64,000 nt of DNA from contig NW_022985549.1 of assembly GCF_010093815.1 (NCBI RefSeq), forward strand, positions 1,075,446 through 1,139,445, written 5' to 3'. This stretch comes from Pseudovirgaria hyperparasitica (lineage: Eukaryota; Ascomycota; Dothideomycetes; Acrospermales; Acrospermaceae). A program made the position numbers and the translations under genes. Positions 10,857 to 21,890 of the stretch are shown in pieces (position 1 is the first letter of the stretch; each line of letters starts with the position of its first letter). The notes under the pieces are model-generated. The model was not told the origin of the DNA. It did not search any database and saw nothing but the letters and a program-made list of their open reading frames with translations.

Positions 10857-12152
10857 TATGTCCGAAAAGGCTGAAACGTTGTAAAAATGTGTTGCGTGTC
10901 GCTTTCTAAAAGTAGCACCCTTAAGTAATTGTGGTGTTTGTCGAAGGATTCGAGGGGCGACTGTCATGAACGAGTATGTCAAAACGAGACAATCTCTACT
11001 CGGACTTGATTGCAACTCACAGCTGTCTACTACTGAACACTTAAACAACGAATGTTACGTCACTAGTCTAGGAAGAACGCCGAATGTCTTTCATTGATCT
11101 ACACAGCGGCTTAAGCCTTCTGATTTGTCCACGCCTTCGAATACCTTGTATTCACTTCCAGGGCACGATCGACATGGCTGGGTACGTCGCTAACAAGGGT
11201 CCATATACTCCACTTGAGCGAAACAAAAAACTTCGCGTCCATCGAAGGATTCCTCCGTTGGTCAACAATTAGGATAGGATTGTCTCTTTACCGGCGAGTG
11301 AGGTTTACTCAGAAATCGAGCTTGGATTGGCACTACCTGTCACACGATTTGGTCATGACTTGGCCAACGGCCAACACGGCGATGGGTCTGTGGTATAGCC
11401 TTACAGTTCCACAGAAGGCGAAGCCCGGAAGAGTCTATATCGCTATATCGAGTCCAATCACAGACAGGGTTGCGGAACGTGCATTAAGCTTGCGATATGC
11501 TTTCTTGTTTCAAGGTCTGAAGTCCGCCTCTGATAAAGAAGCCAGCAACCAATCGATTCTCTCACCGAAACATGCGTCAACTTTGAACTGCCGTTTTAAG
11601 TCTAGCGTCCGCTGGTACTGCGGGTACAGGCCAAGGATGAACCCAACACGAACCGCGATCTTAGTCGAGCTTCCTGCATAAGGATTCACGATTTATAGAT
11701 ATATTGGACGAAAGAAACGTGGTGGCGCCACTTCGTACATGTGTCGCAGCCAAAACATATCATTTGACCCCTGGCATGATAAACACTTTAGTTCCTCCGT
11801 TGATCGCATCTGCTCCCCCAAAAAGATCAACAACCATCCAACGAATACTTTTTGTTTAGTGTAGAGATCTCCAGGGACCTTCCACATCCATGGATCGCTC
11901 CCGAGCAATCCTAGGAATGTCACGATCACGATCCAATAACATGGAGATAATGCGAACGTTGATGCTGCCAGGAGGAGTTTCAGCTTAGCGATGGGCTTGG
12001 GCTTGGAGAAGGATCCTACGGAGAGATACATATAAAGACCACAAGATGGGATGTCTTAATTGTACCGGTCTTCAGTACTTCTCGACTCAAGCCTAACCTC
12101 AAATCACTACCGCTTGTCTTGTCATTCTTGCTTCCCGTCATCAACCGTCACG
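10857..12152. other. Intergenic between divergent DUF3632 and RNase genes
   Basis: No gene is supported. One minus-strand frame (12031-11693, 112 codons) has two hydrophobic segments, but its start overlaps the TATA-like element of the RNase gene and I recognise no family. A plus-strand frame at 11214-11681 has no recognisable content. Confidence 0.45.
12031..12037 (+). promoter_or_regulatory. TATA-like element of the RNase gene
   Basis: TATAAAG occurs 116 bp upstream of the RNase start codon, a plausible TATA distance for a strongly expressed secreted-protein gene. Inferred from motif and position only. Confidence 0.45.
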
Positions 12153-12592
12153 ATGCTCGTATTCAAGGCCTTTCTCGCTCTTGTCCCTCTCGTCGCCTCT
12201 CTTCCCGTCGAGCTCGACACCAGAGCCGGTACGACATGCGGTGGTGTCTTTTACACCTCGTCTGAGGTGTCTGCTGCCTCCAACCAAGCGTACAACTACT
12301 ACAAGAGCGGAACCCAGGTTGGCTCCAACAACTATCCCCACGCATACAACAACTACGAGGGGTTTAACTTCGACGTCTCTGGTCCTTACCTTGAGTTTCC
12401 CATCAAGAAAGGCGGTGTTTACACTGGCGGTAAGATGGATTTTCATACTAAGTTACGATCGTTGGCTGACCAAAACTAGGTTCCCCTGGCGCTGACCGCG
12501 TTGTCATCAACACCAGTGGAGCGCACGCTGGAGACATCACGCATACTGGTGCAAGCAGTAACAACTTTGTTGGCTGCAGTGGCACGAGCTAG
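12153..12592 (+). CDS. Secreted guanyl-specific ribonuclease (RNase F1/T1 family)
   Basis: Exons 12153-12429 and 12480-12592 (50-nt intron, GTAAGA donor) give 129 residues. A signal peptide (hydrophobic core [10 protein letters not shown]) is followed by a short propeptide ending near residue 25. The mature part is very close to Fusarium RNase F1: [45 protein letters not shown]. All catalytic residues are visible: Tyr61, His63, Glu81, Arg99 and His114, matching T1 Tyr38, His40, Glu58, Arg77 and His92. The enzyme should cleave single-stranded RNA after guanosine outside the cell. Oddity: only Cys29 and Cys125 remain, so the outer disulfide is kept, while the second pair found in RNase F1 is replaced by Tyr47 and Gly106. 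A TATA-like box lies upstream. Confidence 0.95.
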
Positions 12593-13842
12593 ATACAGTA
12601 ACTGCTTACACATGGCGTTGGTTTTGACTTCAAGTTGGTGGGAGAGCATTTGAGAACTGTACATAGGTTTGGACGCTGGAAGCGGCCTCAAATACATAGT
12701 ATGCGTGCTTAAACAAAAACACGTGCACACACTCTACCAATTCGCCAAATACGATTTCCGTCGACTGGAAGAATTACATGTGACTACGATGAGATAACAC
12801 TGTGTGAAAAATGTCGCGCCTTCAACTTGCGGTACTTCGAAGCCTGGCTGTATTGAGAAGACATGACTATGTTTTGTGTCACTTTAATCCGAAACACTAA
12901 AAGAAGCCAAGATCTGTGATCACAAGCCTTCTACAACATATATACAACATCGAGTCTATCATACTAATGAATGCAACAGCTCTCAGAAGGGTCTATATTG
13001 AAGTATCTGACAAAATCCCTGTGAGAGCCTAGCGTAAAATGATGGATACAGAACAACCATTCATACCCGTACCTCTTAACCTTCTCTCAACCTCATACGA
13101 GTCTATCGGACACCCGACTCCATACCACTGTCAGCCACTTCGACGTTAGCGTTCCAGCATAAGTTATTCGCAGATCCGAGGCGTCACGCCTTGACTTGCC
13201 GAGACCGGAAACTGCTATTTGGGGTTCGTCATGTGTACCTCACACCCACCGCAGATCTCAACTATCACCCGTATCAGCACCCTGTTTAGACGTGTCAAAA
13301 CAAACCACGTTAGCCTCGTACCCCGCAGAGTACAGCTTATGCTCCTCAATCGAGCACCAGATGCGTGTTGCTAAAACCTTGTGGGGCTCAGTATATCTTG
13401 GCTCCTTCCCCATTTGGCACATTGCAACATGCGCTGGAAGCCCGACACCGGCGTGTGGAACAATATGGTTCTAAGACATTGCAGAGCTGCTACTTTGGGT
13501 ATATCAAGTTGATGTCAAATGTCAGATACCCTTTACCAGCTCCCGATAATGAGGGTTCGGTGCAGAGGTTGATGTCGAATGTGTCGGACGTAATGGTTCC
13601 ACTTGCGCACCGCTGTGCCGTGCGAATACCATGTTGGACCAAGAGTGGTTCTCATGCACAAGTGTGTATTACGACGAGTAGTCTTGGACCGAATCAAGTG
13701 TGCCATAAGTAAGATGTCTCGTTCTCATTTCATGCCCTTCCACTGAGCACTTTCCAGATTCTACTGAGCAGCTCCTTTTTCGCTGTATATCAAGATATCG
13801 TCAGAATAGCTTTATCGAGGACACATCAGTTCTTGCTTATTC
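12593..13842. other. Intergenic, possible degraded coding fragment on the minus strand
   Basis: No complete gene is supported. Around 13490-13630 the minus strand carries about 47 open codons with protein-like content (SGTITSDTFDINL, later LTFDINLIYPK, then stop) and an internal TFDINL repeat, but no start codon or partner exon was found. Confidence 0.4.
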
Positions 13843-14840
13843 ATGTCGATTCCAAGTACGGAAGGCGAGGCAATTTACGACGTACCAGGCACAGGCAAGA
13901 CATGTAAGACGTGGTTCAAAGTCTATGGTGACCTGAAGTCCAATGTTCGACCATGCGTCTTACTTCATGGGGGTCCTGGCATGGCCCACAATTACTTGCT
14001 ATCCATGATTGATCTCACGACAATATACGGAATACCAGTGGTGTTCTACGACCAGCTTGGTTGTGGCAGGAGTACGCTCCTACCAGAGAAGAGGGGTGAC
14101 ACCTCTTTTTGGACCCCTGAATTGTTCCTGAACGAGTTGGAAAATCTCATAAAGCATCTTGGCATCACGACTTACGACGTTTTCGGGAATTCCTGGGGAG
14201 GTATGCTTGGTGGCCAGTATGCACTACGGAGACCCTTAGGTCTCACTCGACTGATCGTTGCTAACTCGCCCACCGATATGCACACTTGGATCACTGAGAC
14301 CAACAAGCTGCGTAACGAGCTGCCTGCTGAAGTGCAGGAGATTATAGCCAAGCACGAAGCCGATGGCACTACGGACAGTGAGGAGTATGAAGCTGCGATA
14401 TTTGTGTTCTACAAGAGACATGTCTGCCGGGTAGATCCAATGCCTATACCAGTCCTGGACACTTTCGACGTTCTCAAACAGGATGACACTGTATATACTA
14501 CAATGTAAGCTAAGCTCTACATTCGGCCGGATCGCGCTGCATGAACCTATAGTTTAGTTTCAGAGCATTGCTTTAACACAAAAACAGGAATGGCCCCTCC
14601 GAATTTTGTGTTGTTGGCGGCCTCAAAGACTGGGTGATCACACCCCATGTCCACGACATCAGCGTGCCCACAATGCTCATAAATGGCGCATACGACGAGG
14701 CCACAGACGAAGTTGTAACGCCCTGGTTCAAAGAATTGAAGCATGTGAAATGGGTCAGTTTTGCCAAAAGCAGCCACATGCCGCACTGGGAGGAGCGAGA
14801 GCGATTCATGAGAGTGGTAAGTGGGTTTCTGAAGGGGTAA
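13843..14840 (+). CDS. Proline-iminopeptidase-type alpha/beta hydrolase (family S33)
   Basis: Exons 13843-14504 and 14588-14840 (phase 2; 83-nt intron with GTAAGC donor) give 304 residues. The order of motifs is that of proline iminopeptidases: HGGPG oxyanion motif near residue 44, DQLGCGRST near 67, nucleophile elbow GNSWGG with Ser117, an acid in NGAYDEATD (Asp257) and the catalytic histidine in SSHMPHWEE (His284 or His287). The family releases N-terminal proline or hydrophobic residues from small peptides, and some fungal members hydrolyse amides or take part in secondary metabolism. No signal peptide, so probably cytosolic. The start is the first ATG and the length fits the family (about 300). 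Confidence 0.88.
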
Positions 14841-16226
14841 GTACCGGTGATCAGCATATAGATAGGCGTAAGCGGCTTTACCATGTAAATAAACTCATTG
14901 ACTATGAGGTCGACCAGAGACCAACAAGCAGTGGACCACAAGATGAAGCCTGAAGCGTGCATGTTTGAGGTCTTCATCCTAGAAATGGCAGTCTTGTAGT
15001 TAGTGCTGCTCAAGAGTTATGATTGACTTACAGCACAGCCGAGGAATAGCTTAGATAGAGATGGAACAGCATCGGAGCATCAAATTCGCATTATTTGGGC
15101 AATATACTAATTTGCCATCTCTATCAGACGCCTTCTACTACAAAGTTTTGAGACCGGCCACAGTATGCGCCGGGCGATGTTCGCACAATAGAATGTTGCT
15201 CCAATCGGCCAGGCAGCAACACCAACGATATGAACTTGAAACCGATATGTAATTTCTCGCCAGTGCAACTCGCTTGCGCCTCGCTGCCTTCTCTGTGACC
15301 GGTCAGCACCGCCACACATATTCATGCGAGGCTGGCCAATTAGGGATCCATTGTTCGATTACTATGCAGGATGCTGCAGGAGTGCGCTGTCACTGGCTGC
15401 ATTTTCTTACGAAATGTGGAGTAAATGGCCTGAAGAATGGCCTCAACCACGAGGCGATTCCCGTGCGCTACCTAAAGGCAGACTTAGGCTTCAGTGAGTG
15501 CGGGTCGTAATGTTGAGAAAGACAGGCCTGAGGAAATATGTAATATATCGGGTTGGTCGCTCACTCTATGGTCACGGTATTCAGCTCTGCTTGTCTTCAT
15601 CTGTTTTGCTCTTATTAAGCTTCGATTGTCTCGTCAGACATAGCATCAAAGGCTTTAGCTATTTTGGACATCGTTGACTCCCTTGATATTGCTCATGCCC
15701 TACACTTGTCACTTGAATTACAGCCATTGGATCTTGACACGACGTTACTATACTGATCGGCGCGCTGTTTACGTCTCACCATACAGCCAAGAATGGCTGT
15801 CCAAGAAGAACCGCATCAACTTCATGGCTCAGCTGAGATTCGAGTCGCAACTCGCGTGTTGCAGATCGCAAAATATATTGTGACAAGCTTGAAAGCACAG
15901 AGGGGCTGGTCCAATCCAGCGTTGCATGAGAGAGAAGCCGCGTCAGTCAGTCATGAGGCTCAGCCAGAGCTTATGAGAGGTACCTTCGAAAACCATCACA
16001 TGGACACGGACTGGAAGTTGTCGAAGCAAGATCATCGTTACCGAAAGCATAATTCCGATGCATATCGAGTTAGAAAGGCTTGTCCAAAGAAGTCATCTGT
16101 GATGACCAAGAGCAAAGTATCAAGAATAAATAAAATTGAGTGGGAAGACTGGTAAGTTATCAGGTGATTTCGAGAAATGGAAAGAGATGTTGACAAGGAT
16201 CAAGGACACAAGATATTGATGCCCAG
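14841..16226. other. Intergenic or 5' leader region of the C2H2 factor gene
   Basis: A 120-codon frame at 15793-16155 reads into a perfect GTAAGT donor at 16152, and a CAG acceptor lies just before the ATG at 16227. The simplest reading is a 5'-leader intron (16152-16226). Joining the frame as coding sequence to 16227 would create an immediate stop, though a weaker acceptor at 16276 would keep it open. No protein family is recognisable in this frame. Confidence 0.4.
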
Positions 16227-18770
16227 ATGTGCTGTTTTCCACAAGGTCCACTTACCAACACCACAGTAGATGGAAGTCTGTTTGCTTCCGGACAAGTGAA
16301 TCCAGATTGGAGCTCACTTACTTGGGTCGAGCTTGCGAGGCTACTCGTATTCATTTACGATGCTCTTGCGACGCTTCAGATGAACCTGGGCAGCAATGAT
16401 CGCCTCGTCAGCAGTGGCGACGAAGTAGTACACAGCCACAATGTCCACGCGGACTTATCCTATGTGGCCAAAATGGAGTATCTGTTGCTGCATTATCGCG
16501 ATTCGATGATCGAAGCCCTGATTCGCAAGACGGTGGAGCTTGTTGCCAGTATGCGATGGCAGAAACTCCAGAGAAGCCTGAGGCAGGAGCTCGACTGGCA
16601 GTGTCGGAGGTCTGTAGGTTGGTTTAGTGAATATCCCAACAATCAGAGGCCCAAGTGCACGACTTGGCCATGGAGTATCAAGCCATCCTTAGCAGTGCTC
16701 TGGGGCGTATGTTTGAAACTGACATTGTTCGCGACAAGTGAATGCTAACGCGAGCAGGTATGTTGGATGTTCTTTGACCGACCGTATGAACAATTCACCT
16801 ACTCAGACCCGGCACCGGCCCAGCTTGTTCACTTGAACCCGGCGGTGCCAATCGGGAGGATATTTCAACAGAGTGATGAGCTCAGAAACTGGCCGCCGCC
16901 TCAAACAAACGCCTGTAAGTCCGCCTTCAATAGAACACTGGATAGTCCAGAATCCAGGGATAGTTCAGGCTGTCACTGACAATGCATGATCGTGTACCAG
17001 ATTTAAACTATGGACGCCAGATCTTAGGCGTATCGTCTTCGGAACCTGAATATAGCGAATACAGCGAAGATGGCAGACATCGCGGAGTGGGATGGCAGAT
17101 TCCGGACGAAAATTGGATGAGGAGGGGCACTGCCACATCCCCGTCCACACCGACACCTACCACGCCCATCTCCTACTTGCCCAGGCGCCAAGAATCAGAG
17201 CAATATCATGGTCAAGGTTCGTGACAGTCTCCTGTTTATTTCTTGTTACTTCATCACTCATCTCGTCTGGTGACTCATCTAATTTGCTACTGCCCGCAAT
17301 TACGCGACTGGAAGCCTACTTTCTGGACTCTGAAGCCTTAGGCTCGCCGTCGCGGCTACTAGTCTGTGAGACAACGCTGACAGTAGGCAGACAACACAGC
17401 TGGAGGCACACATAACCACAACGACCGCCTACAAAATCGAGCTGGAGGGCGCCACGTAAGAGCAACAGCAACAGCCATCAACGTTTCTCCAACGCATTAC
17501 AAGTCGAACGCGTCGACACGGCTCAGCCATAATAATAGTCATCTCAGTGGAAGCTTTGACCACCTGCCAAGCAACGATATTATTAATGCCTCGTCGCCTG
17601 GCCACCTCGCCACCGAGCCTCTCACTCTACTCCATCATCAGGCAGCAAACCCGAACGTGCCGGAGCTTCGAGTCAACGATTTCGAAGATATATACGAACC
17701 CTTTTCGCCGCCTGAGCCATTTCATCGTCCACTAAACTCATACAACAGTCCTCGCGACTTTACGTATAACACCAGCCCCTTCCAACCCGAGATGGGCGAC
17801 ACTCAGGAGCAGTATCAACAACAACAACACATTATGAACGCGCATGCTCCACTACAGCCCAGTAATAGCCAGCAGAATATCCTGAGTCCGGTCAGTATCG
17901 CGATGGATCCGGAGCAGAAAGCCGCACAAACATACATCGAACGGCCAGAGTCGCGCTCGAAAGATTCGGAACACAGCGGCTCAGAAAATGCAGACGGGAT
18001 AGATTACTTCCCACGAAGGAATCATGCGTATAAACGGCCAGAAGACCCACCACGGAATGCCCAAGGCAGGATGGTCTGCAAATTTGCAGATAACTCGAAA
18101 GAATGCACCAATCTTGTTTTTGATCGCAAGTGCGAATGGAGGTACGTTTGTCGCCAGTAAGATCCGTTTAAATAGTCAAAAACTAACATATTGCAGCAAG
18201 CACATGGATAAGCATGATCGGCCCTACAAATGCAACGCGCGAGGCTGCGAAAAGCTTCGTGGCTTCACGTACTCGGGAGGTCTCTTGCGCCACGAGCGCG
18301 AAGTTCACAAGATGCACGGCGGCACAAAGAAATCACTATACTGCCCACATGCAGACTGCAAGCGCAGCTCTGGTTCAGGCTTTACGCGTAAAGAAAATCT
18401 TGCCGAACACATCCGGCGCGTTCACAGGACCTCTTCGGGGGGCACGGACGTCGGCAACACAACACAACTCGGTGAAGATAGTGTCCTCGAGAGTACAATG
18501 GTACATAGTCCAGATAATGCGCAATGGGACGGCCAGAATGGTGATCCGGCCATGGACGGTGTAGATCCACAACTGAAAGCCCTCGACACGGAACAAGCGC
18601 GAAAGAGAAAGCGCATGTCGGCCACAGCAACGGACGTGGATGTAGTAGGCGTTGCGGAAAGCGAAGATCTGCGCGAAGTCATCAGGAAGCTAAAGCTGGA
18701 GAATCAGCAGAAGGACGAGCGGTTACGAAAGTTAGAGGAGACAGTGGCAAGCCTTCAATCAAGGCCATGA
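16227..18770 (+). CDS. C2H2 zinc-finger transcription factor with C-terminal coiled coil
   Basis: Proposed exons 16227-16706, 16758-16914, 17001-17216, 17391-18141 and 18197-18770 give 725 residues with consistent phases (0, 1, 1, 2). Residues about 30-110 are helical (SSLTWVELARLLVFIYDAL, MEYLLLHYRDSMIEALIRK). The middle is disordered, Ser/Asn/Gln-rich. Residues about 512-611 hold three linked fingers: an atypical first (VCKFADNSKEC then HMDKH), then YKCNARGCEK with HEREVH, and LYCPHADC with HIRRVH. Residues 665-720 form a coiled coil (DLREVIRKLKLENQQKDERL). This is the pattern of fungal nuclear DNA-binding factors; the target is unknown. The C-terminal half is secure. The first exon is not: between 16549 and 16740 another frame looks equally protein-like, so an extra intron or a frame problem may exist there, and the start at 16227 is tentative. 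Confidence 0.65.
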
Positions 18771-20082
18771 ACATCACCACAAGTGTGTCTTAATGTGGCC
18801 ACGAGCAAATCTGGATATCGCAATTACCTCCTACTCGTGTACCTTTTCGTCTTGGAATGTTACCCCCCGTCTCTATATATGCATAGCCAGGAGTTCATGG
18901 CACGGGAGAACTGGGGTCGGGGTCTTTCGTTCAGTCGTGCGCACAACTTTCTCGAGAACTCGATTACGATGTCCCTTTCGTTTGTTCCTCTTTCCGTACG
19001 ATTCAGATTGTTCAAGAACAATCCCATTTCTGTCCGTGCTTTCGGCTCATTTTCTTCCTTAGACTGTATAGCATCCACCTGTATTTTACCTCGTCGAATC
19101 CCTCAAGACAGTCGCTACCGTTATGTCTTCTACGTACCGTTTGGTGACAATTTGTTGGTTTATGCTGATGCTGAAGTCTAGACATCCAGGGGTAATCTAA
19201 GGCCACGTTGCCTCATATCCAAGGCTTCATTTCTGCCTGGTGCCACCTCGCGCCATTCCTCTAACATTGAATCTTGCTGCCTAATAGTATCAGATTCCAC
19301 CGCTCGGAAACAGGTATCCACATTCGATGACCATGTTTGCTTGTGAGACTTATGGTGTGAGTCACGCGCCCATCTAAGCATCGTGGTTTACCCGGAATGG
19401 TGTGATAATCAGGCGCTAGGCAATCGTTATCAAGGGACGGATGCTTGGTGTAATATGCTTATTTTGTACCTTGTACAACGGGATCAGGGATGGGCTTCAT
19501 GTTGGGAGGCGAAAATAGTGGTATTGATGAACCACGTGCTCGAGTACGTGGCAGGGGCCTAATATGCTTCGTACACTCTATGTAGGTAGATACACAAGTA
19601 TAACCTTGGCTTTCCCATCAAACTGAACTCCTTAGATGTCTGCGCTGTTGATGCCTTCGGCATTTACACTTTCGTAGTATCGAGTGCCTCATCACCGGGT
19701 AAGCTTCCTCAATAGGAGCATGTCTGCGGTTCGTTATCAGGGATGTATTACGGGTTGCCACGGCAAGCTTTAGCTTTCTTTGCATATATTTAATAGTGAG
19801 ATCCATGCGTCGAAGAGTCATACGTCGTGTATAGCAGCTCATTGGCAGGACGAGTCGCCTCTGTTTGCCCCCGGTGGCGATATCCACAGAAGACATGTGA
19901 TATCGTGCGTTAGCGTGTCATATGGACGCGTGGGCGCGCGATTTTTTTGCTTGTTCTTGATATTCATCTGCGTCTTGATCTGTGGTTTGATCAGTGAGTG
20001 GATCTATGCCCGGCTCGAGGCTGGTGGCCTTCAGTGTGGAGCATTGGACTCGCTACCCAGTCTTGACGCCTAGGCTCTGGTT
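18771..20082. other. Intergenic between convergent genes
   Basis: 3' flanks of the C2H2 factor and of the MFS gene. Short frames here have no recognisable protein content. I see no RNA gene or repeat. Confidence 0.55.
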
Positions 20083-21890
20083 TTATTCCGAGTGAGATCT
20101 GATCCCAACCCCATCGATGGAATGCTTCGAGTCACTGGACTTTCTGCTTATCTGGTCGCCTCCCTCGTTGGCCGTGTCTGTCACCAGGTCCACCTTTTCT
20201 CGTCCGGCGTTTGAAATGCTGCCTGATTCAGCATCAGCTGGCTCGCGTTGCGCAACGGCTACTTCGTCTGGCCGTGTAAGACCCTTGTCCTTGACTAGGA
20301 AGCATGCAAACAGGCAGACGCCCATGAACGGGGCGAGCATGATGAACACAGCGCGGCTAGCAGCCACGTACGACGCAATGATTTGCTGCTTTTGTGATTC
20401 GCTGAATTTACTGTAGTCTGGGGTCGAGTACGTTGACGCTGCCAGATACTTGAGATCGGTAGGGAGATGGGACTTCAAGACGTTCTGCAAGACAGCTGCT
20501 CCGCTGGCTAATGCTATGGCGCCGCCGGAGCTCCGCAAGAAGTTCCTGTTTGAGATGACGACGGCGCGCTGTGGTTTGGAGCAGTGTGCTTGTAGTGCAA
20601 CGATGGTGGGCTGGAAAGTGTTACCTGAGCCTAGACCGATTGCCATAAGGATGAAGACCATGGCTACGACAGGAAAGTTTGTGTCGAACAAGATGGTGAG
20701 TCCTGAGCCGAGGGTCCATATAAAGAAGCCAGACCATAGTACTTCGCCGTATCGTTTGAAATGCGAGATGTATCTGCCGGACGCGATCGAGAAGAATGTC
20801 TGCGTAAGAACGATAGGGAATGTCATTACAGCTGATCGCATTGGGCTAGAACCATAAGTCACTTTCCAAACTGACTGACAGAATGATGCTTACCTATAAC
20901 CCAGAGCATTCTGGTAAAACAAGGGCAGAAAGTATAAATAAGCATAGTATACTGCCCCAAAGAAGAAATTCTGGATAAGCAGTGCTGCCACGGCTGGATT
21001 TGTCCACAAACTCAGGGGCATCATCGGTAGTTTGGCAAATTTCCACTCGATCAGCACAAAAGCGATCAGAGATAGGCCTCCAATTGTCAACATCGATATC
21101 ACCATAGGACTGTCCCATGCAAAGTATGAGCCACCACCGGATATCGGTATCAGCAAGAAGATCACCGCGATTGATCCAGATAATAGTCCTGCAAAGTCGA
21201 TCTTCTGGATTGTCTCTTTGTAGTTAACCGTTGGCATGTTATGCGGTAATAACAACCAGGATAGTCCGGCACAGATGATGGACGTCGGGCAGAGGAGATA
21301 GAACAGGCCTCTCCAGGTCGACCGCTCTGCAAAAGCAGCGCCTAGTACTGGGCCAAGAACATTGCCCAGTCCAACCATCGAACCAAGAATTCTACAACAG
21401 TCAATTACAAATCCTTTTGAGGGAGGTATACATCTTACCCCTGGTACTTTCCGCGCTCTTCTAGGGTGACGATATCGCTGACAATCATCATCGCCAGGCT
21501 TGTGATGCCTCCGTTCGCAACTCCAGCAAGACCTCTGAAGATATATAGCATCGTTGCACTTTGACTGAGGCCACAAAGCAGGTCGCTGATTGCAAGGAGG
21601 ACCAGTGCGCTTACGAAAACTATACGTCTCCCAAACAGATCAGAGAAGCGCCCATATAGGACCTGGAAGACCGTGTTGGCAATCAAGGCGGATGTGCCAG
21701 CCCAAGAAATGGTGTTCTCGGCATTGAGATCTCGTGCAATGGTAGGCAGAATGACACCAATGCCGTTCTGGTCAATAAAACATATCAACAGAGAGACGGC
21801 AAGCACCGAGAAGACGATAAGCAATTGCTTGCGTGGCAAAAGGTCCGTCTGGTCATGAAGCGTGGCTTCGACATCTTTATTATTGCCCAT
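20083..21890 (-). CDS. MFS drug/H+ antiporter-type transporter
   Basis: Exons (minus) 21890-21439, 21391-20894 and 20845-20083 give 570 residues; both introns (47 and 48 nt) are phase 2. Many hydrophobic helices span nearly the whole protein. Between helices 2 and 3 lies the MFS motif A (LYGRFSDLFGRR), and helix 5 carries an antiporter motif C-like sequence (GNVLGPVLGAAF) followed by WRGLFYL. Length, the two motifs and the large number of helices suggest a DHA-type multidrug or metabolite exporter of the plasma membrane with probably 14 helices. The C-terminal tail is charged and Ser-rich. Substrate cannot be read from sequence. The nearest upstream gene is the divergent tyrosinase 2.9 kb away, too far and too little supported to call a cluster. 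Confidence 0.88.

Noticed and set aside
11693-12031. 112-codon minus-strand frame with two hydrophobic segments
   Set aside because: Its start overlaps the TATA-like element of the divergent RNase gene and no homologous family is recognised. A small membrane protein cannot be excluded.
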